Shown piece by piece: positions 5,623-6,062 of a stretch of DNA of 6,062 nt. Numbering within the stretch: the stretch's first letter is position 1; each line of letters opens with the position of its first letter. The position numbers and the translations under genes are program-made. Source of the stretch: Nitriliruptoraceae bacterium (lineage in GTDB: Bacteria > Actinomycetota > Nitriliruptoria > Nitriliruptorales > Nitriliruptoraceae); NCBI GenBank assembly GCA_007123425.1, contig SKLC01000150.1:1-6062 (forward strand), read 5' to 3'. The notes beneath the pieces are model-generated. The model was given only the letters and a program-made list of their open reading frames with translations. It did not search any database and was not told the DNA's origin.

Positions 5623-6062
5623 CGGGGACGGTGGCGCCCGAGCGGATCTGCGTGGCGCTCGACGTCCCGACGCTCGCGGAGGCCGAGGCGCTGGCCGCGC
5701 GCCTGGCCGGGCACGTGGGCTCCTTCAAGGTGGGCCTGGAGCTGTTCGCCGCGCACGGGCCCGACGCCGTGCGCGCCGTGCGGGCCCACGGGCCGGTGTT
5801 CCTCGACCTCAAGCTGCACGACATCCCCATCACGGTGGGGCGGGCGGCGAGGCGCCTGGGCGCGCTCGACGTCGACCTGCTCACGGTGCACGCCAGCGGC
5901 GGGGCGGCGATGATCGCCGCGGCCGTCGAGGGGCTCGCCGAGGGTGGCAGCGACGGCCGCGTGGTCGCGGTCACGGTGCTGACCTCCATGTCGGACGACG
6001 ACCTCGCGTCGATCGGTGCGCCGCCGGCCGCCTCGCAGGTTCCGGCACTCGCGCGCCTGGCC
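5619..6062 (+). CDS. pyrF: Orotidine-5'-phosphate decarboxylase, group 1 (3' truncated by window)
   Basis: PyrF catalyses the last step of the pathway, OMP to UMP. The first 148 residues are present, and the frame runs off the window end exactly at a codon boundary. Active-site landmarks are VALDVP with D15, FKVGLELF with K37, and FLDLKLHDIP with D63, K65 and D68 (the DxKxxD catalytic array). TVHASGG and VTVLTSMSDDDL follow. These match group-1 decarboxylases such as the E. coli enzyme, offset by 7-8 residues, not the group-2 form of Streptomyces and Mycobacterium. The GTG at 5619 is preferred because it overlaps the pyrD stop as GTGA. A GGGAG at 5602-5606 is rather distant, so coupling may drive initiation. 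A GTG at 5631 is a weaker alternative because its upstream GGGGA is too close. Expected full length is about 230-250 aa. Confidence 0.95.
   Translation, partial: MTGTVAPERICVALDVPTLAEAEALAARLAGHVGSFKVGLELFAAHGPDAVRAVRAHGPVFLDLKLHDIPITVGRAARRLGALDVDLLTVHASGGAAMIAAAVEGLAEGGSDGRVVAVTVLTSMSDDDLASIGAPPAASQVPALARLA

Noticed and set aside
1..6062. Search by eye for mobile elements, CRISPR arrays, tRNA/rRNA, defence genes or an undescribed system
   Set aside because: Almost every base is accounted for by five pyrimidine-pathway genes. No inverted terminal repeats, spaced repeat arrays or RNA gene features were seen outside the carB-pyrK spacer.

Overview
The window is part of a de novo pyrimidine (UMP) biosynthesis operon on the + strand, from a bacterium with very high GC content (about 70% by eye, with G or C at nearly every third codon position in the main genes). 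The order is 3' end of carA, complete carB, a short spacer, complete pyrK, complete pyrD, and 5' part of pyrF. The CarB sequence, including its allosteric domain, looks actinobacterial. Three features point to a deep-branching actinobacterial lineage such as Thermoleophilia, Nitriliruptoria or Acidimicrobiia rather than Streptomyces or Mycobacterium: a class 1B dihydroorotate dehydrogenase (PyrD), its iron-sulfur/FAD partner PyrK, and a group-1 (DxKxxDIP) orotidine-5'-phosphate decarboxylase. This placement is an inference from remembered family distributions, not from a search.

Layout: positions 1-253 encode the C-terminal end of the glutaminase subunit of carbamoyl-phosphate synthetase. Positions 253-3573 encode the 1106-residue synthetase subunit. 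Positions 3574-3694 are the only non-overlapping gap between recognised genes. The gap contains a 27-bp direct repeat (one mismatch, 59-bp period) that duplicates the Shine-Dalgarno and GTG start region, a candidate stem-loop, and a candidate 42-codon ORF that overlaps both the carB stop (ATGA) and the pyrK start (GTGA). Positions 3695-4636 encode PyrK, 4633-5622 PyrD, and 5619 to the window end the first 148 residues of PyrF.

Together the genes make carbamoyl phosphate from glutamine, bicarbonate and ATP (CarAB), oxidise dihydroorotate to orotate and pass the electrons through FMN, [2Fe-2S] and FAD to NAD+ (PyrDK), and decarboxylate OMP to UMP (PyrF). Every junction between recognised genes except carB-pyrK overlaps by 1 or 4 nt, which suggests one transcript with strong translational coupling. 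No promoter, terminator, RNA gene, mobile element or CRISPR array is supported.

This is an ordinary housekeeping operon and I see no new enzymatic system in it. The part that standard annotation would not explain is the carB-pyrK spacer.
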